Shown: positions 36,037 to 49,161, counted from the stretch's first letter. The stretch is 64,000 bases of DNA from Neelides folsomi (GCA_034687125.1 JAQGBZ010000029.1:62001-126000); one strand, 5' to 3'. Translations and numbers: made by a program. The notes: generated from the letters alone by a model not told the origin.

Positions 36037-37124
36037 TTATTGTCATTCACAAGTATTATGTAAATTCAAGACTTTTTAATGTTTACTCTATGCATGTATT
36101 TGCTCAATAATAAAAATTAATGATTTAATAGAAGAGAAGTCGTACATGCCTAAATCATCTATATTTTATATGCAAATCACAAAATATATTAATGGGATCA
36201 CAACAATAATAAAATTTTGTCATACACATGATTTCAGCCACTCTTGTATGATAAGAAAAGAAAAATGCGCAAATCGTTTTTATCAAAGTGTGAATAAGTT
36301 AAATGAGATAACTGACGGAACCAAGTGTGCTGAGAAATGAAATGAGTGTGAGAATCCGAATTTTCCAATTCGAGTTGCTCGAGTAAAAAAGAGCGGAATG
36401 GGAGTGGCGGAGGAAGAAAGCATAATAATAATGTGTGAGAGCGAGGGAGTTCAGGAGAGTAACCGGGATTTCACCTAATCGGCCCGTTGAGGTCGTTTAA
36501 TCGGGGAGGCCGGGCGGAGAATCGGGCCAGAAGGGGAGGACGGGGAGGAAGAAGTTCTTCGGCTGTGCCTCCGATTCATTTGAGCTCCTCCTTAAAAATA
36601 GAATCCTCTGCTCCTTATAAGGGCACCCGGCCCCGGTTATTTTCACATACTCCGCATTTCCGTCCCGGCTGCCCTCACGCCCAGTTCCTTCTGCCGACGA
36701 CGTTTGGTAGGTCACAACTTCTCTCTCATTTTGCCTACCCCTTACATATTATATTGATAAAAATATTATCAAATTCTCAAGTCCTCCTCTTAATTGGAAT
36801 TATTGTTAAATAATTAGCTCACATCTATAGAGCAAAATATAAGGAATTCTTTTGGAGTAAGCCGATATAACGTTACACGTTTTGTTTAACTACGAATGTA
36901 GCAAGCATTATAAATAGTATTAAGCAGTATGTTGGGGAAGCCATTTTGAAAATTAACTACTTTTTAAAAATTCCAATATCCAGTTTAGCAAAAGAGTTTG
37001 GGGAAATTCCAATGAGTTCTCTATCGATTGGAATGGGGAGTAATTGTAGGATTTGAAGTGACGGAATTCGGATTATTCCCCATTAGGGCTCATTAAGGAA
37101 TTTACGTTTGTATTCTTTTGGCAG
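36037..37124. other. GCP4 3' UTR and troponin I 5' flank
   Basis: GCP4's AATAAA is at 36109. From about 36340 the sequence becomes GC-richer with CpGs, peaking at 36480-36700, where the troponin I promoter elements lie. Open frames over this GC peak (36487-36813 +, 36497-36715 -) have no domain and are not accepted as genes. Confidence 0.55.
36592..36622 (+). promoter_or_regulatory. MEF2 site next to CArG/TATA element, likely troponin I core promoter
   Basis: TTAAAAATAG at 36592-36601 fits the MEF2 consensus YTAWWWWTAR. CCTTATAAGG at 36613-36622 fits the CArG/SRF box CC(A/T)6GG and also contains TTATAA, which could act as a TATA box. About 85 bases further on, GTAGGT at 36707 is a usable donor, and TATTCTTTTGGCAG ending at 37124 is a strong acceptor 56 bp before the troponin I ATG. 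This fits a short non-coding first exon (about 36645-36706), as in insect troponin I genes. Element matches are seen; function is inferred. Confidence 0.6.
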
Positions 37125-37180
37125 TTCAGCTTGGTTCCGGGAGTGACTGATTTAGGCGGTAGGACCACATATCCTTAACA

Positions 37181-40100
37181 ATGGCGGACGACGAGGTAAG
37201 GTGAGTAATCAATTAAATTAAATGATTTCTTTTATTCATTATGCAAGTATTCAAAACCGATATTGAACTTATCGATGATTCTCCATTATGATTCTCCACT
37301 ATTGTGAAACTGTTTATAAAAGTTATTTATTTTGATCTCATTTTAACATTTTTGTATAGAATGGATCATTTCAATTTTGCTTTAAATGTTTTTTCAACCT
37401 GTGATTCATTGTTAAATGTTTTATTATTGTAATGTTATACAATGTAATTTTACAACTTTTTTCAACTTTTTATGTTTTTTGTATTTTGAATATAAATATT
37501 TTTATTCCACATTAGTTTGTAAGAATTGATTTTACGTATTTTTTGTATTTTTTGTAATTTTTACAATATTTTGATTTAGATTTTTCAGACTCTCCAACAT
37601 GTCCATGTGTTGTAGCCCAGAATTCCCATTTGTCTTACACTGTTCCATTATGTTATTTGGGCCACTTTCCCAACTCCTTTTACATTTCTCTCTCGACACT
37701 TTCTCTCCGTTGTTTTGTAAATTCCAATTATTTTGCTAACTCATCTACATGTATCCATTGTCTTTGCTTTATATTTATAATCAAAATATTTCTCACACTC
37801 TCTTCACTTTGTCAAATTTTGATATTTTTCTAAACAAAATTTGATCTGCGGATTTTTTTCAATTTTTCCCCAATTTTTCGATATTTTGGACATTTTAAAC
37901 TTCTCGAACACCGACATAACTTTTTCACATGAAGATAAGTATTTTTCAATATAGCATACTACTTTTACTTTTTGAAATTTTTGAACTCTTTTTGATAAAA
38001 TGCTCGCCAATATTTAATAATTTAATTTTCTCACAAAGAACTATATATTTCTATTGTTAGTAAAATCTAGTTCATAACACTTTCACCAATAGGCAATTGT
38101 TAACTGTGCGATAAAACATCTTTGCTTTTAATTACATAACTCATTACATCAACATTCCTTTCGGCCAACAAAGGATTCGAACTAGATAATTCAAAGCCAA
38201 TGGCCAATATTAAGTAACATAAATTCCTAGATAAATTAACAATTTGCTTTATCAATTATCAATTAAATTTCCCGTGCTACTCTATTTCTTTGTCGTAAAT
38301 AATCAGCCCAAACAATAACACAACTTAATTTTTTTAAATGTATTGTATCTTCCAACGTTTCATTATAATCTTTATTTTTTAATTATTTTTGTTTAGAACA
38401 TCTTAATATTCACGGACTCGTGTTATGTAAAGTGAATGGTCAATACTCTTATAAGTGTAGTGTTTAATCACTAATTTTTTGTAGATTGAATTTACTTTAT
38501 ACATTACTTACATAAAAATAAGGCTAACGTCAAAATATGCTTATAATGATTATAACTTGCTTTAAAATAAGTGAAGCTCAAAGATAATTAAATCTGAATC
38601 CCTGATTAAATTAATGTAATAAGTATCCTGGCCGGTTTGAATGTAATGTTTGGAATTTCTTTTTCTCTTTCAGCTCGCAGCACGTAAACGGGCAGAAGAA
38701 GTACATTTCGAATTCCCAAAGATTGAAGCGACTAACATTGAGATTAACGAGGAGTATATTCACCTCTCTGGCACTCCAACTAATGAATTTCATTTGAGGA
38801 CCCGAGATTTCAATGGGGATTTATAGAGAGTAGGAAATGAGGGCCACGGAACCCAGCAGAAGAGTCAATGCGGGATAAAATTAGCCACACACTCAAACTC
38901 AGCTTCCACACTTTACACTTTTACACACGCACACACAGTCAAGGAATACACACGCTCTTCTTCTGCATTCTTCTTTCCCCAAACATTTATTTCTTATATT
39001 ACATCCCCCACCTTCGCCCACACTCACAATTTATAACGCTTACCTAATATCTCTAACCAGCCACAGTGCCAATCTACGCCTTTAAACATATTTATAAAGG
39101 GAAATGACAAATTAGTCCTAATTTACCACTTGCTCCAATATCTTATTCATTCAACCAGAGTTAGTTTTACTCAAATGACAACATTTAGACAAACTCAAAA
39201 CATCTGTAACATATTTAAATTATTTAACAACTCATGAATTTGTACATTAAATCAACGATGGAGATATTACCTTCAGAGCTTACTATGTATACATATAGCT
39301 ATCCTCAGGAGAAAGTCACAGAAAAATAATGACGTTAGCCAATGCCAAATTAACAATTCTTTGATTAAACCCTTGACCAATAACAAATGTCAATGATTGA
39401 GGAAATGAATAAACTAAATTGGGAATTGTGGGTGGGCAGGAGAAGAAAAAAAAACAAATCGCGATGGACGCGAAGAAAGCGGAGGTCCGAGCTCGGCTAG
39501 AGGCAGCAGCCGAGGCGAAGAAGGGGAAAAAGGGCTTCATGACCCCAGAGAGGAAAAAGAAGCTCCGACTCCTCCTCCGTAAGAAAGCCGCCGAGGAGTT
39601 GAAGAAAGAACAGGAACGAAAGGCCGCCGAGAGGAGACGAATCATCGAGGAGCGTTGTGGGAAAGCCAAGAGTGTCGAAGATGCCAACGAAGGTAAACCT
39701 CTTTTACCCATTTTTTCTATCCAATATTCTTGTAAAGTATAACTAAACTTTTCTTAATCTTTTAGTAATATTAGTTAGTGTTAATTGAGGATATTATGAT
39801 GAATCTTATTGTTAATGAGAAAGACTGTTTAAGATTTTAGTTAATTTAAAGATTAAGTATATATATTAGAGGGAGTTAATTCTTGAGATAATCTTATTTA
39901 TCATAGGTATCATAATGTAAAACCCTTTCATATTTCCTACTCTAATTTAATTAATTATTTAGTAAAGATGAGTATCCCTTTACAATTAAGGTATTCGTTT
40001 CTTACTCTTTTCTTTTAATTTATCTTTTTGTAGTAATACATATCAAACACACTTTAGTAAACACACAGACTTTATATAAATACTTTTACACACATAGCGG

Positions 40101-43100
40101 TCTTAAAAGATTATTAGATAAATTGTCAAATTAAATATTTTATGAATTGCGACATGTTTATTATTAGATATATTTGAATTGACTTTTTTAAATTTTTTAA
40201 TTATTTCGAATATTTTTACAAACTTATTCAATTTCATTTGAGTTATTACATGTCAATTTAAATTATTGGCATAAAATATCGTTTTTGAGTTGAAAAAACT
40301 TTTTTAACACAAGAGCTAATTTTAAAATACCGTATATTTAACGTTGGCTTCTGAGAAAAAGAGTATATCTAATTTATATTTAAATCTTATATGTCTATTA
40401 CTAAACAGATTTTTCTATTGGTAAGTTTGAAAATCTTTAGCACATCTTTTGTTAAATTGTTGGCAAGTATGTAAAGTATAGAGAAAGGAATTTAAATGTG
40501 AACCAAATGGAGTTTAAAAGGATGTGACCTTTGTAGTCGAGTTGAAATCCCTATGTGACCAGTATCATAAGCGTATAAATGGCCTCGAGGATCAAAAGTA
40601 TGACTTGGAATTCATTGTTCAACGGAAAGACTACGAGGTCAGCCTTCCCGCATGACCAACATAATTATTGTAGATCTTCTATGCGCTGCTCAACTCTGAT
40701 TACATAACGACTTAACTATTTACTCAAAGGCTCTCATTTTATCATTTGCTCTCTCTTATAATTTTACTTGTCCAGACTCAAACAACGAAATAAGATTACC
40801 GTTAGCATTACACACTTCTCTACATTTTAAATATTCTAATATACTGAAACATTAGACCTTTGGACAGGATATGGCTCATTGATATGAAATCCAGTCAGAA
40901 AATAGAATATCGGAGGGAATGCACAGAGATCGAAGGAAAGGGTTATATATTAATATACGAGAACAACTTGTGCTTATTATGTAGAAGCTAGTTTAAAGAA
41001 AACCCAAGTGCGGAAGAGGATGACTCTGACTCACTTCTTTATTTCTTTTGGCATTTGGCCATCAAGTTTCAGCCCCGCCACCTTCTTCACCAGGGGAGTT
41101 GTCTCATGCCCTAGAAATTCAGAGGAATGATTCTTCATTTATCATATAACTACACAGAAGCTCCTTCAATAGAAGCTCCTCCGAACATCACACTTTTAAG
41201 ACCCCTTGCCAATTCCCTCTCAGGTTACAATCACGAGAAAACTTTTGACTTCCTAAACATTACACCACTTTTGATACACATTTAAACCCTCTTTCATACA
41301 TTGAGTAGTGTCACGAATAAATATTTATATACCTATACAATATGCTAAGTATGTATATAGTAATACTTTAAACCATACAGAAGCATTAGTTAATGCAATT
41401 ATGCAGGTCAAAATGTCTTAAGACAAGAACAAGAAGTTCTTATATGAAATTTTTTTAGCAAATCGTTGTTTGGGGATGGGACTTTCTAAGAATTTATCAT
41501 TTTTATAACCCAAACTGTTTTTCTATCACACTCGATATAATTTTTAGCGATCTGTAATTAACGATTATTATTATTATTCGTAATTTACCGATTTAAACAG
41601 AATTTTATTTTCACTTTATTTTCTCCAAAGAATTTTTTTCTCTTCATTTGTGGAAAGTATGCATGATGCACCAATTATATTTTATTCTCAATTCTTGCAT
41701 AACTTGGTTTTATTCAGTTGTTAATTCATTTATTTATTCAATGATAAAATATCTAAATGCAATTTCCTTTCTTTTTACTCACAGCCAATTTCATAAAATG
41801 AGCTTTATGGTTCGAGACTTATTTTTTATACTTATTTTTTATTTAATTATTATTTAATTTTGCTTATTATTTATTTATTATTTTGAGATGGGTATGGAAC
41901 GTCGTAACGCTTTTTGGTGGAATGAGGCTGGATTTGAAGGTGCGATTAGAAAAAGCGTAAAATAATGGCTGACGATTTTTGAATGGCTATATTATAATAC
42001 ACGTTTTTTTAGATATAAATTATCATCTAAATAGTTTAGCGCGTATAATGTAATATATTCACGACCATGATTAATTGGTAAATACTACAAGTTACATTAT
42101 TGATCTATTAAGTAGGTATTTAATAGAGAGAATTTTACCTGAATTCGTCATGTTTCAAAGATAATGAGAGTTAAGATAGAGAAAAGGGTAATTTATTATC
42201 GTTAATTTGGGATTCTGCAGACGAACTTCGTGAATTGTTAACGGAATACAATGGCCGTCTCAATGGCCTCATCGAATTTAAATATGACAACGAGAGGACC
42301 ACGCTCCTCCTTGAATATGAGGTTACCTTTTTTGAGAAACTACAGAGAGATCCGTCGTTTTCGTACCCCAGTGTCAAAACCTCAATTTCGTCTATATTTC
42401 CACACCTCTGTATTTTCATCTGTCTAAGCATGGCCAATCCCATTATAAATATTTAAGAATTTACTTAATTTAAGTTTTCAGATCCACAATTTACAAATGT
42501 ATTAAATATTAACTGATAATCGAATATAGTTATTTATTCTCAATCAGTATCTAGAAATTAATAGTTGTTTCGAGTTCAGCCAATAAAATATTTGGTTATT
42601 CAGTTTCTTCATTCAATAATTTTTTCTGTTATTTTAGTTATAATCAAATATTTTTTATATCAAATACATACAATTATAGATTTACTTTAAGTTTATTTTT
42701 ACATAGATAATTACCAATAATATATCTCATTTTGTAAATTCTATTTGTATTAAACTATTATATTTTTTAGTTAATTTTATCACATTCACAAAACCATTTA
42801 TTTTTAAATTAGAATACTTTATTTTTTTAACTTTATTTAATTAAGTACCTCTAATTACTTAAATACGATAAACAAGGATTTAGCACCAAATGGAAAAATG
42901 GTAATTTAGGAAATTATTATTTGTGTATTTTTTCCGTATTGATTTAAGAATAAATTGGTGAATAACCATTGAGTTGAGGGTTTTTGCGTGTAGCCGAGTT
43001 GCAGACCATCTGCAAGGAGTACCATCAGAGGATGGTGAGAATAGAGAGTGAGAAGTACGATGTCGAATGGATGAACAGAGTCAAAGACATGGAGGTATTT

Positions 43101-43423
43101 CACACCCTCCCTTCCAACACGTATAGAACGCTTCTTCCACACACTCGCTTGATACATCCAATCATCAATACAAATATACATTTTCAAAACACTCTTCACA
43201 CCTTTCAAATATAAAAAACATCACTCCAATTTTTCCTAAGATTTAAACTACCAAAAATTTCTGTCTTTTTTACCAATTTTTTGTTATCTTTTTTTCATCC
43301 CTTCGGCTCTTGCAAATTTTGCAGGGAGATTCTACATGATTAGTTTTAACTTCAATTCATCTAGCTTCTCCCAACATTCATATTAAATGAAGTTTCGGCT
43401 GTCCAAATGACGGGGAGAAAATG

Positions 43424-43458
<35 letters not shown>

Positions 43459-46400
43459 TATGTAAATATTTATATAAGTATAGTAAATTTAGGTCGATAT
43501 TAGGTATTTATAAGTGAATAATTACTATAATTAATTATGATTATGTATAACAAAGTTAGAGTTTAATCTATAATTATTAAATGTAGCCAATGAAGGATAA
43601 AAGCAATGAGTATAAAATATATTACTAATGGTAAATTGTAACGTACTTTGCTATATAACCTCGTTTTACTTATAATTACTTTATGATTATTATTTATAAT
43701 AAAATTTCTTTATAATTTATAGTGCATTTAAATAGAATTCTATATTCATTATTATTTAAATTGTTTGATATATAATTTAAAACTCATAAAGGCTATATGT
43801 AATTTTAGATAATTAATAAATTAGCCAATTATATATTAATCAAATAGTTTGAGAGCAAATACTCAAGAATGTTGGGAGAAATGTTATATGGAGTTTCTGG
43901 GTGTATAGAACAACTAGAGGAGATTTGCAAGCAGTATTTTGACCGACTTTATCTATGCGAATCACAGAAATGGGATTTGGAATTTGAAGTTCGAAGGAGG
44001 GATTATGAGGTATCTTTGCTACCTATCTACTTTCATCAATTATGGTTTCCCACTTTCTTCCCTTTTCTCCCCAAATCCTCTCCTTTTCTTATTTATTTTC
44101 CCCGGATTCTCTCCCCATCCTTTTTTACAGTAGAGTGACGTGAGAAGGCTTTTTAGAAACAAGAGTTCATTAATTTCGCCGAAATAATCTTAATAATAAT
44201 GTAGGCCTTTTTGCCTTCAAAAATGGAATTTTAGGCGTCCAAAAGTTTATTCATTACGCTTTTGTCCATTTTTATTCTATGTTCGTTTTCATCCTTGTTC
44301 TTCGTTTTATCAAGCAGTCGAAGCAACATGACTTTTCTTTTTCAAATTAGGCATTTTACTGTACAATAGCGCATTTTTTACAATCAATATATTTTTTATA
44401 TACAATTTATTTTTTTAAGTAGAAAAAGATCACATTTAATTTACTAAAGATCTCTATGTATTAACGATGAACCCCAAATTACATTTTATATATAGGAGGT
44501 GATATACAAAAGACAATTTTTGTTTATTATATATTGTTTTACTACATTTGGAAAATTTAGATTTTATTATTTTATTATTATACCTTTCCTCATTATTCTG
44601 ATTTTCCGATCTTATCAACCAACTTGCATAAATCTACTACTACTTTGATATTTTGGTGGATTCTATTGAAAACGAGCTTTCTTCTCTCTAATTTGAAAGT
44701 ATCACAAAAAATACTCTCAGCGGCTTGTGAATCCCTGAGGAAGGTCCGAGACTATTTGATTTACCAATTCCCTGAATTACACCTGCCTGCGAGAACTCCC
44801 TTGATTCAATTACTTCAAGCAAACTCGAGTCTCTCAAATACTGATGTGAGAAGGATCAAACTTACTTAATTTGGCTAATGAGCGAACGGACACGAATTAT
44901 GAAAAAGAGTTTCAAAAGTCTAATAATGAAATAAGAGGGGTTCTCTCGTTCAAACAGTCAATGTTTTCAGTCAAGTTCCTCAAAATACGTTTTCTAATGG
45001 GCTAGCCTTTCTTCATTCACAAAATACACTTTCACTTAAACTTTCACGTATCTTTAAATTTAAATATTTCCGGTTAAATATTTAAATTCTTTACGTATTT
45101 TAAAATACATTGTATTGTACATTACATTGTATCACTGTACCATTTAATGTGTATACAATCTGTAAAATTATTAAATTATTATCACTAGCAATTTATATTT
45201 ATTGATATTTATTTTAAATGGCAAAATTGTGTATTATTCAATTACTTTGCTAAAAACTGAAAAGCTTGTCAGTGTTAAATGCCTATGATGTCAATATACT
45301 TAAAAGGGGAAATTCTATTGAGAAATGAGAAAGAGACTTTTATGATGCTTTCATGATATTGCTTATTGGACCCCTTAATTATGCTTTGAAGGTTTTAAAA
45401 AGGCCTATATTATATATAATATTTATTCTGTCAAATTGACAATGAAAATAATTTAAGAAGTTCTTTTCAATTTGAAAGTTCCACACTTTGGACTGTACAA
45501 AATATATTAGGTTTATTGTTCTTAACTCTCTAAATAATAAGCTACGTTAAAGGTTATTAAATAACAACTTGAGTTATCTAAAAAAGACTCAAAAGTTTTC
45601 AATTGTGGAGGCCGAAGGATCATCAAGTAAATTTCATACATATAAATATTTCGGTATTTGTAGCTCACTCTTGTTATTCACAAAATTACGATAAAATTAA
45701 TATTTTACAACAATTTAATTTGATTGTAATTACATCTGAATTAAAATTATTTTGATCAATTCCATCCAAACCCACAAACCATGAGAATCTCCCTGCAAAG
45801 CTAGCCTATTAGAAACATTGTCAATTACTCTTCACTCTTTTATCTATTTGGAGGAACCCCTTTGATTTCTTTTTCGGCAGTCAAAACTCTCAAAATGCAA
45901 ACACACATTTATGAATATTTTTAAAGTAGCAATTTTTTAAATTGTCCTGTTCAAAGCTTATTCGAAACGCTGACGAGTTTCCCTTTTAGAGCCAACTCCT
46001 TTTCTGCTCTACCGGTATTAATTTTATAGGCAGTTAGTCCAATCTTTAGAAATGTCTCTTTGCACCAAGCAGCACAAGTGTTGATTCTGTCTTAAAGTAA
46101 GTAGTTTTTTGTAAGTCGTAAAATTTTAGTTCACACGTCTTAAAACTTGGTCCTTTAGAGGTGAAATGATTTAATTTGTCCATTCGTTCATGTCAATTAT
46201 TTGTTATTCAGTTTTTCAAATTCAAACAAAAATTATAAGTCGCACAATTAATTACCCATGGCCTTATGAGGATTAAAATTGACTTAATTCAACTTTCTAC
46301 CAGATATAAAGTATATACGAATTTTTTGTATTCGATTATGAACGTCAATTTTATGTCAATTTTAATTTGAAATATAAAAAATGACTATTTTGATACATTG

Positions 46401-48284
46401 AAGTGTAGGTTGAAATCAACGAATAATTTTATGCAGCTTTGGATTTGCTCTGGACATGGGAGTCAAAAATCTTATGGTTTTTCGACCCTGAGCATGACAT
46501 CCAAGAAGGAGTTGAAATATCTAGGGAAAATAAAATATTGAATTTTAGCAAAGGAATTTTATTACCGAAGCTTCTTCGTCGTTCAATCGAGCTTTTCATT
46601 CCCAATAGTCGCTTTCTGCTTCCTGTGAATTGGAAAATTGGGAGCTAGCGAGTCTAAAAATACTGAAAGCGGCGAGTCTCGCCAACTAATTTACCATTTA
46701 CATCTAATACAGAGTGAAATCTCATGTGTATACAAAATATATTTATATACTTCTTCACACTCGAACATTTCTCCGTTTCACTTCTTCTCTCAGCTACTTT
46801 TGAAAATAAGTATGACGCTTTGATTTCAAGTTTTCACATAGCTTCGTTAAGAAAATCTTTTATACGTAGTGAGAAATCTCATGTAGAGTTTTTGTAGCTT
46901 TTTAGTTAACTTTAAATAACTAAAAATGTATTCAATTATTATATCAGTAGTTCATTATTTTTTAAAACATAAAGTTAACTAATACTTTATTATTTTATTC
47001 ATTATATTTTATTTTGTAGAATAATTATTATCTTAGAGCCATTATTGTTTTTGGCTAATGTTGTGAACTTAAATTATTTAGTGAACATAGTTTTAAGTTC
47101 TGAACTAAACGCCAATAGTTTATAGAACGTAAATGTAATAAGTACTTAAAGTTAGAAGTTAACACGTGTGTTAATTGAATGTTATCTAAACTTTAACTTG
47201 TAAGATAGTTTGATTTATAATAATTAGAATAATTACTTGTGATTGTACAATACATTACATTAGAGCAAAATACAGATATTTGATGTAATGCAATGTTTTT
47301 GAAGTAGGCAGAATCTTAACTTAATACTTATTGGTAGTCATATTGTAAACTTATTAATGAAGAAGAATTGTGAAAAGTGTGATTTGGTTGTTTGGTTATA
47401 TCACATGAACATCACCAATGATTAATTATACAAGATATAAGAAAAAGATTGATCAGCTATCAAATTACAAATTAGAGGTAACAAATCTAAATTAGGGGGG
47501 CTGAAACATTGAAAATAATTTATATACCTAATACCTATAATTAATTGAGGCTTTCTTTATAATGAAAGTAAATCATTTTTGTTTGTTTACTTGTACAATA
47601 TTTCTATATTGAAAGTCTTGTGCCGTTAGTACATTTGTTTTAACTAAATGTTTGTCAATTTAATTGTTACCCGTTTTCACACTTGCTTTGATCATTTGTC
47701 TTATTCAGTGTCTTATTACGTGTTTTCTTTATGGAATCATTGTTTGCTTCTTTGTATTTCATCAAGGAGCTTTTGCAAGGCTTCACCGTTTTCATTATTG
47801 TTGTTTGAGCTTTTTAACTCGAGTGACGCATTTTATTGCCTTACTCAAGAAGGTCATTTAATCAAATTCAAATGTCATTCCAGATCAACGAACTTAATAT
47901 CCAGGTCAATGATTTGCGCGGCAAATTGTAAGTTCATTAATTAAGGCCACCATTTTATTTAATAATCATTATATGAATTAAGTATACAATAATAACTAAA
48001 TGTGAATAATAAAGTTTTCTCCGATGGTTGTAAATGAGGATAAATTGTTAATGAATTGACTTTACAGCGTGAAGCCGACACTGAAGAAAGTGTCCAAATA
48101 CGAGAACAAGTTTGCAAAGCTTCAGAAGAAAGCTGCCGAGTTCAACTTCCGGAACCAGCTGAAGCAAGTGAAGAAGAAGGAGTTCATGATTGAGGAGGAA
48201 GAGAAGGAGAAGGAAAAGAAGGACAAGCCCGATTGGTCGAAGGCGAAGGACAAGGGAGCGTCGGAGGTCGAAGCGGCCGCCTAA
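37181..48284 (+). CDS. wupA: Troponin I (wings up A type) with four alternative exons
   Basis: Coding exons: 37181-37195 ('MADDE'), optional 38674-38700, 39440-39692, one of four 101-nt exons (40537-40637, 42221-42321, 42994-43094, 43909-44009), 47884-47927 and 48068-48284. The protein is 209 residues, or 218 with the optional piece. Troponin I is the inhibitory subunit of the thin-filament troponin complex in striated muscle. The constitutive part shows 'GFMTPERKKKLRLLLRKKAA' and 'RRRIIEERCG', the troponin C/T-binding helices. The end has 'INELNIQVNDLRGKF' (inhibitory/actin region), 'KPTLKKVSKYENKFAKLQKK' and 'EFNFRNQLKQVKKKEF', then a charged tail rich in Glu/Lys. Every choice of the four exons keeps the frame (phase 1 in, phase 0 out). 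AATAAA at 48439 is a likely poly(A) signal. Confidence 0.95.
38674..38826 (+). CDS. wupA: Optional troponin I exon: 27-nt mini-exon or short terminal exon
   Basis: After a good acceptor (TTTCTCTTTCAG) the frame from 'MADDE' continues as 'LAARKRAEE'. A GTACAT at 38701 could end it as a 27-nt, frame-keeping exon, which would extend the acidic/basic N-terminus much as arthropod N-terminal variants do. If read through, the frame stays open for 'VHFEFPKIEATNIEINEEYI' and more, to a TAG at 38824-38826, giving a 55-residue product. The GC content is raised above the flanks throughout, so the longer version may also be under selection. Confidence 0.55.
   Translation, partial: LAARKRAEEVHFEFPKIEATNIEINEEYIHLSGTPTNEFHLRTRDFNGDL
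40537..40637 (+). CDS. wupA: Troponin I alternative exon A
   Basis: 101 nt, phase 1 to 0, acceptor TTTGTAG, donor GTCAGC. Encodes 'VELKSLCDQYHKRINGLED' then 'QKYDLEFIVQRKDYE'. It covers the helix that contacts troponin T and C. Intermediate in likeness to the canonical insect exon. Confidence 0.9.
42221..42321 (+). CDS. wupA: Troponin I alternative exon B (most divergent)
   Basis: 101 nt, phase 1 to 0, acceptor GATTCTGCAG, donor GTTACC. Encodes 'DELRELLTEYNGRLNGLIEF' then 'KYDNERTTLLLEYE'. It keeps the E-L, Y and K-Y-D positions but lacks the Cys shared by the other three and the basic-acidic 'RKD/RRD' end. The weaker conservation could mean a specialised muscle isoform or relaxed use. Confidence 0.8.
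42994..43094 (+). CDS. wupA: Troponin I alternative exon C
   Basis: 101 nt, phase 1 to 0, acceptor GCGTGTAG, donor GTATTT. Encodes 'AELQTICKEYHQRMVRIES' then 'EKYDVEWMNRVKDME'. Close to canonical in the first half. Confidence 0.9.
43431..43459. repeat. (AT)n microsatellite in troponin I intron
   Basis: About 14 TA units in the intron between alternative exons C and D. Likely variable in length. A simple repeat, without other meaning seen. Confidence 0.9.
43909..44009 (+). CDS. wupA: Troponin I alternative exon D (most canonical)
   Basis: 101 nt, phase 1 to 0, acceptor GTGTATAG, donor GTATCT. Encodes 'EQLEEICKQYFDRLYLCES' then 'QKWDLEFEVRRRDYE', nearest of the four to the insect canonical exon, which has the same QKWDLE block and two Cys. 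Confidence 0.92.
44010..47883 (+). other. Long troponin I intron after the alternative-exon array
   Basis: 3.9 kb without a confirmed exon. Two exon-like pieces stand out. One is about 44719-44849 (CTCTCAG acceptor, GATGTGAGA donor, open frame between, GC-richer). The other starts after GCAG at 46436 and is open for about 70 codons. Neither shows troponin I homology. The rest is AT-rich. Confidence 0.5.
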
Positions 48285-49161
48285 ATTCCCCAAAATTTAC
48301 TAACTCTCATCAATATATAAATATAATGTATGAATACACACACCATACACACCACACAATTCTTGGTACTCTTCTAATGTTTCATCACCAGTGGAGGGGC
48401 CGTTGGGTAGCAAAGGCCCCTCCGATTATCTTATAAGAAATAAATAAATATTACTTTAGGCACACCAAAATTGCTTCGGCTCCGTCTTCTTCTCTCATTC
48501 ACTCTCTTCGTCAGTTCTCTCGTCCTGGGAGTGCGGCGGCACTCAATGAGCAATGAGCACTCTGAATTAACTCTCAACATATGATTTAACACTTTAAATG
48601 TACTCAATATGAATTGTAAGTTCTCCATAATTTACTCTCATAGAGGATACATAATCTTAATTCTCTTTTCTTTCGCAATTGTAACTCATTCAGATATAAT
48701 AAAATGAAACACGTTTACAAACCACGAGTCGGGATTGTATTGGATGGATAAAATAAATTGCTGATCGAATTCGACGACACTCATATTTTCAATAACAAAA
48801 TCGCCCTACTTTTGATTTATTTTCATATCCAACCTACATTCAACAAATGAATGAAAGTAAAATCAAGAATCAATCAAGAAAGAGAAAATGTCCTTTCTTT
48901 TATTTCAAATTAATTAATTTATAAAACTACAAAAGGTGATTAAATCATCAAATTAATTAACACGTATATTCATATGTCATATCTATATCATATTATTAGT
49001 CATATTTTTTAGAAATAATTCATATAAATAATCATACTATCATACATAATATATACGGTCTAAATAAATTAGTTATAAAAATATAAATAATTTATTAAAA
49101 ACAGAATCTGCATACTCACAATTATCATAATTTTCATAGTCAAAATCAATGTAAATAAATA
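48285..49161. other. Convergent 3' UTRs of troponin I (+) and Q/N-rich secreted gene (-)
   Basis: Troponin I AATAAA at 48439-48444. GC-richer patch at 48470-48550, then strongly AT-rich to the stop codon of the minus-strand gene. No further gene seen. Confidence 0.5.

Noticed and set aside
38160-38210. GGATTCGAAC, a possible minus-strand tRNA T-arm
   Set aside because: Flanking bases do not pair into a T stem and no cloverleaf could be drawn.
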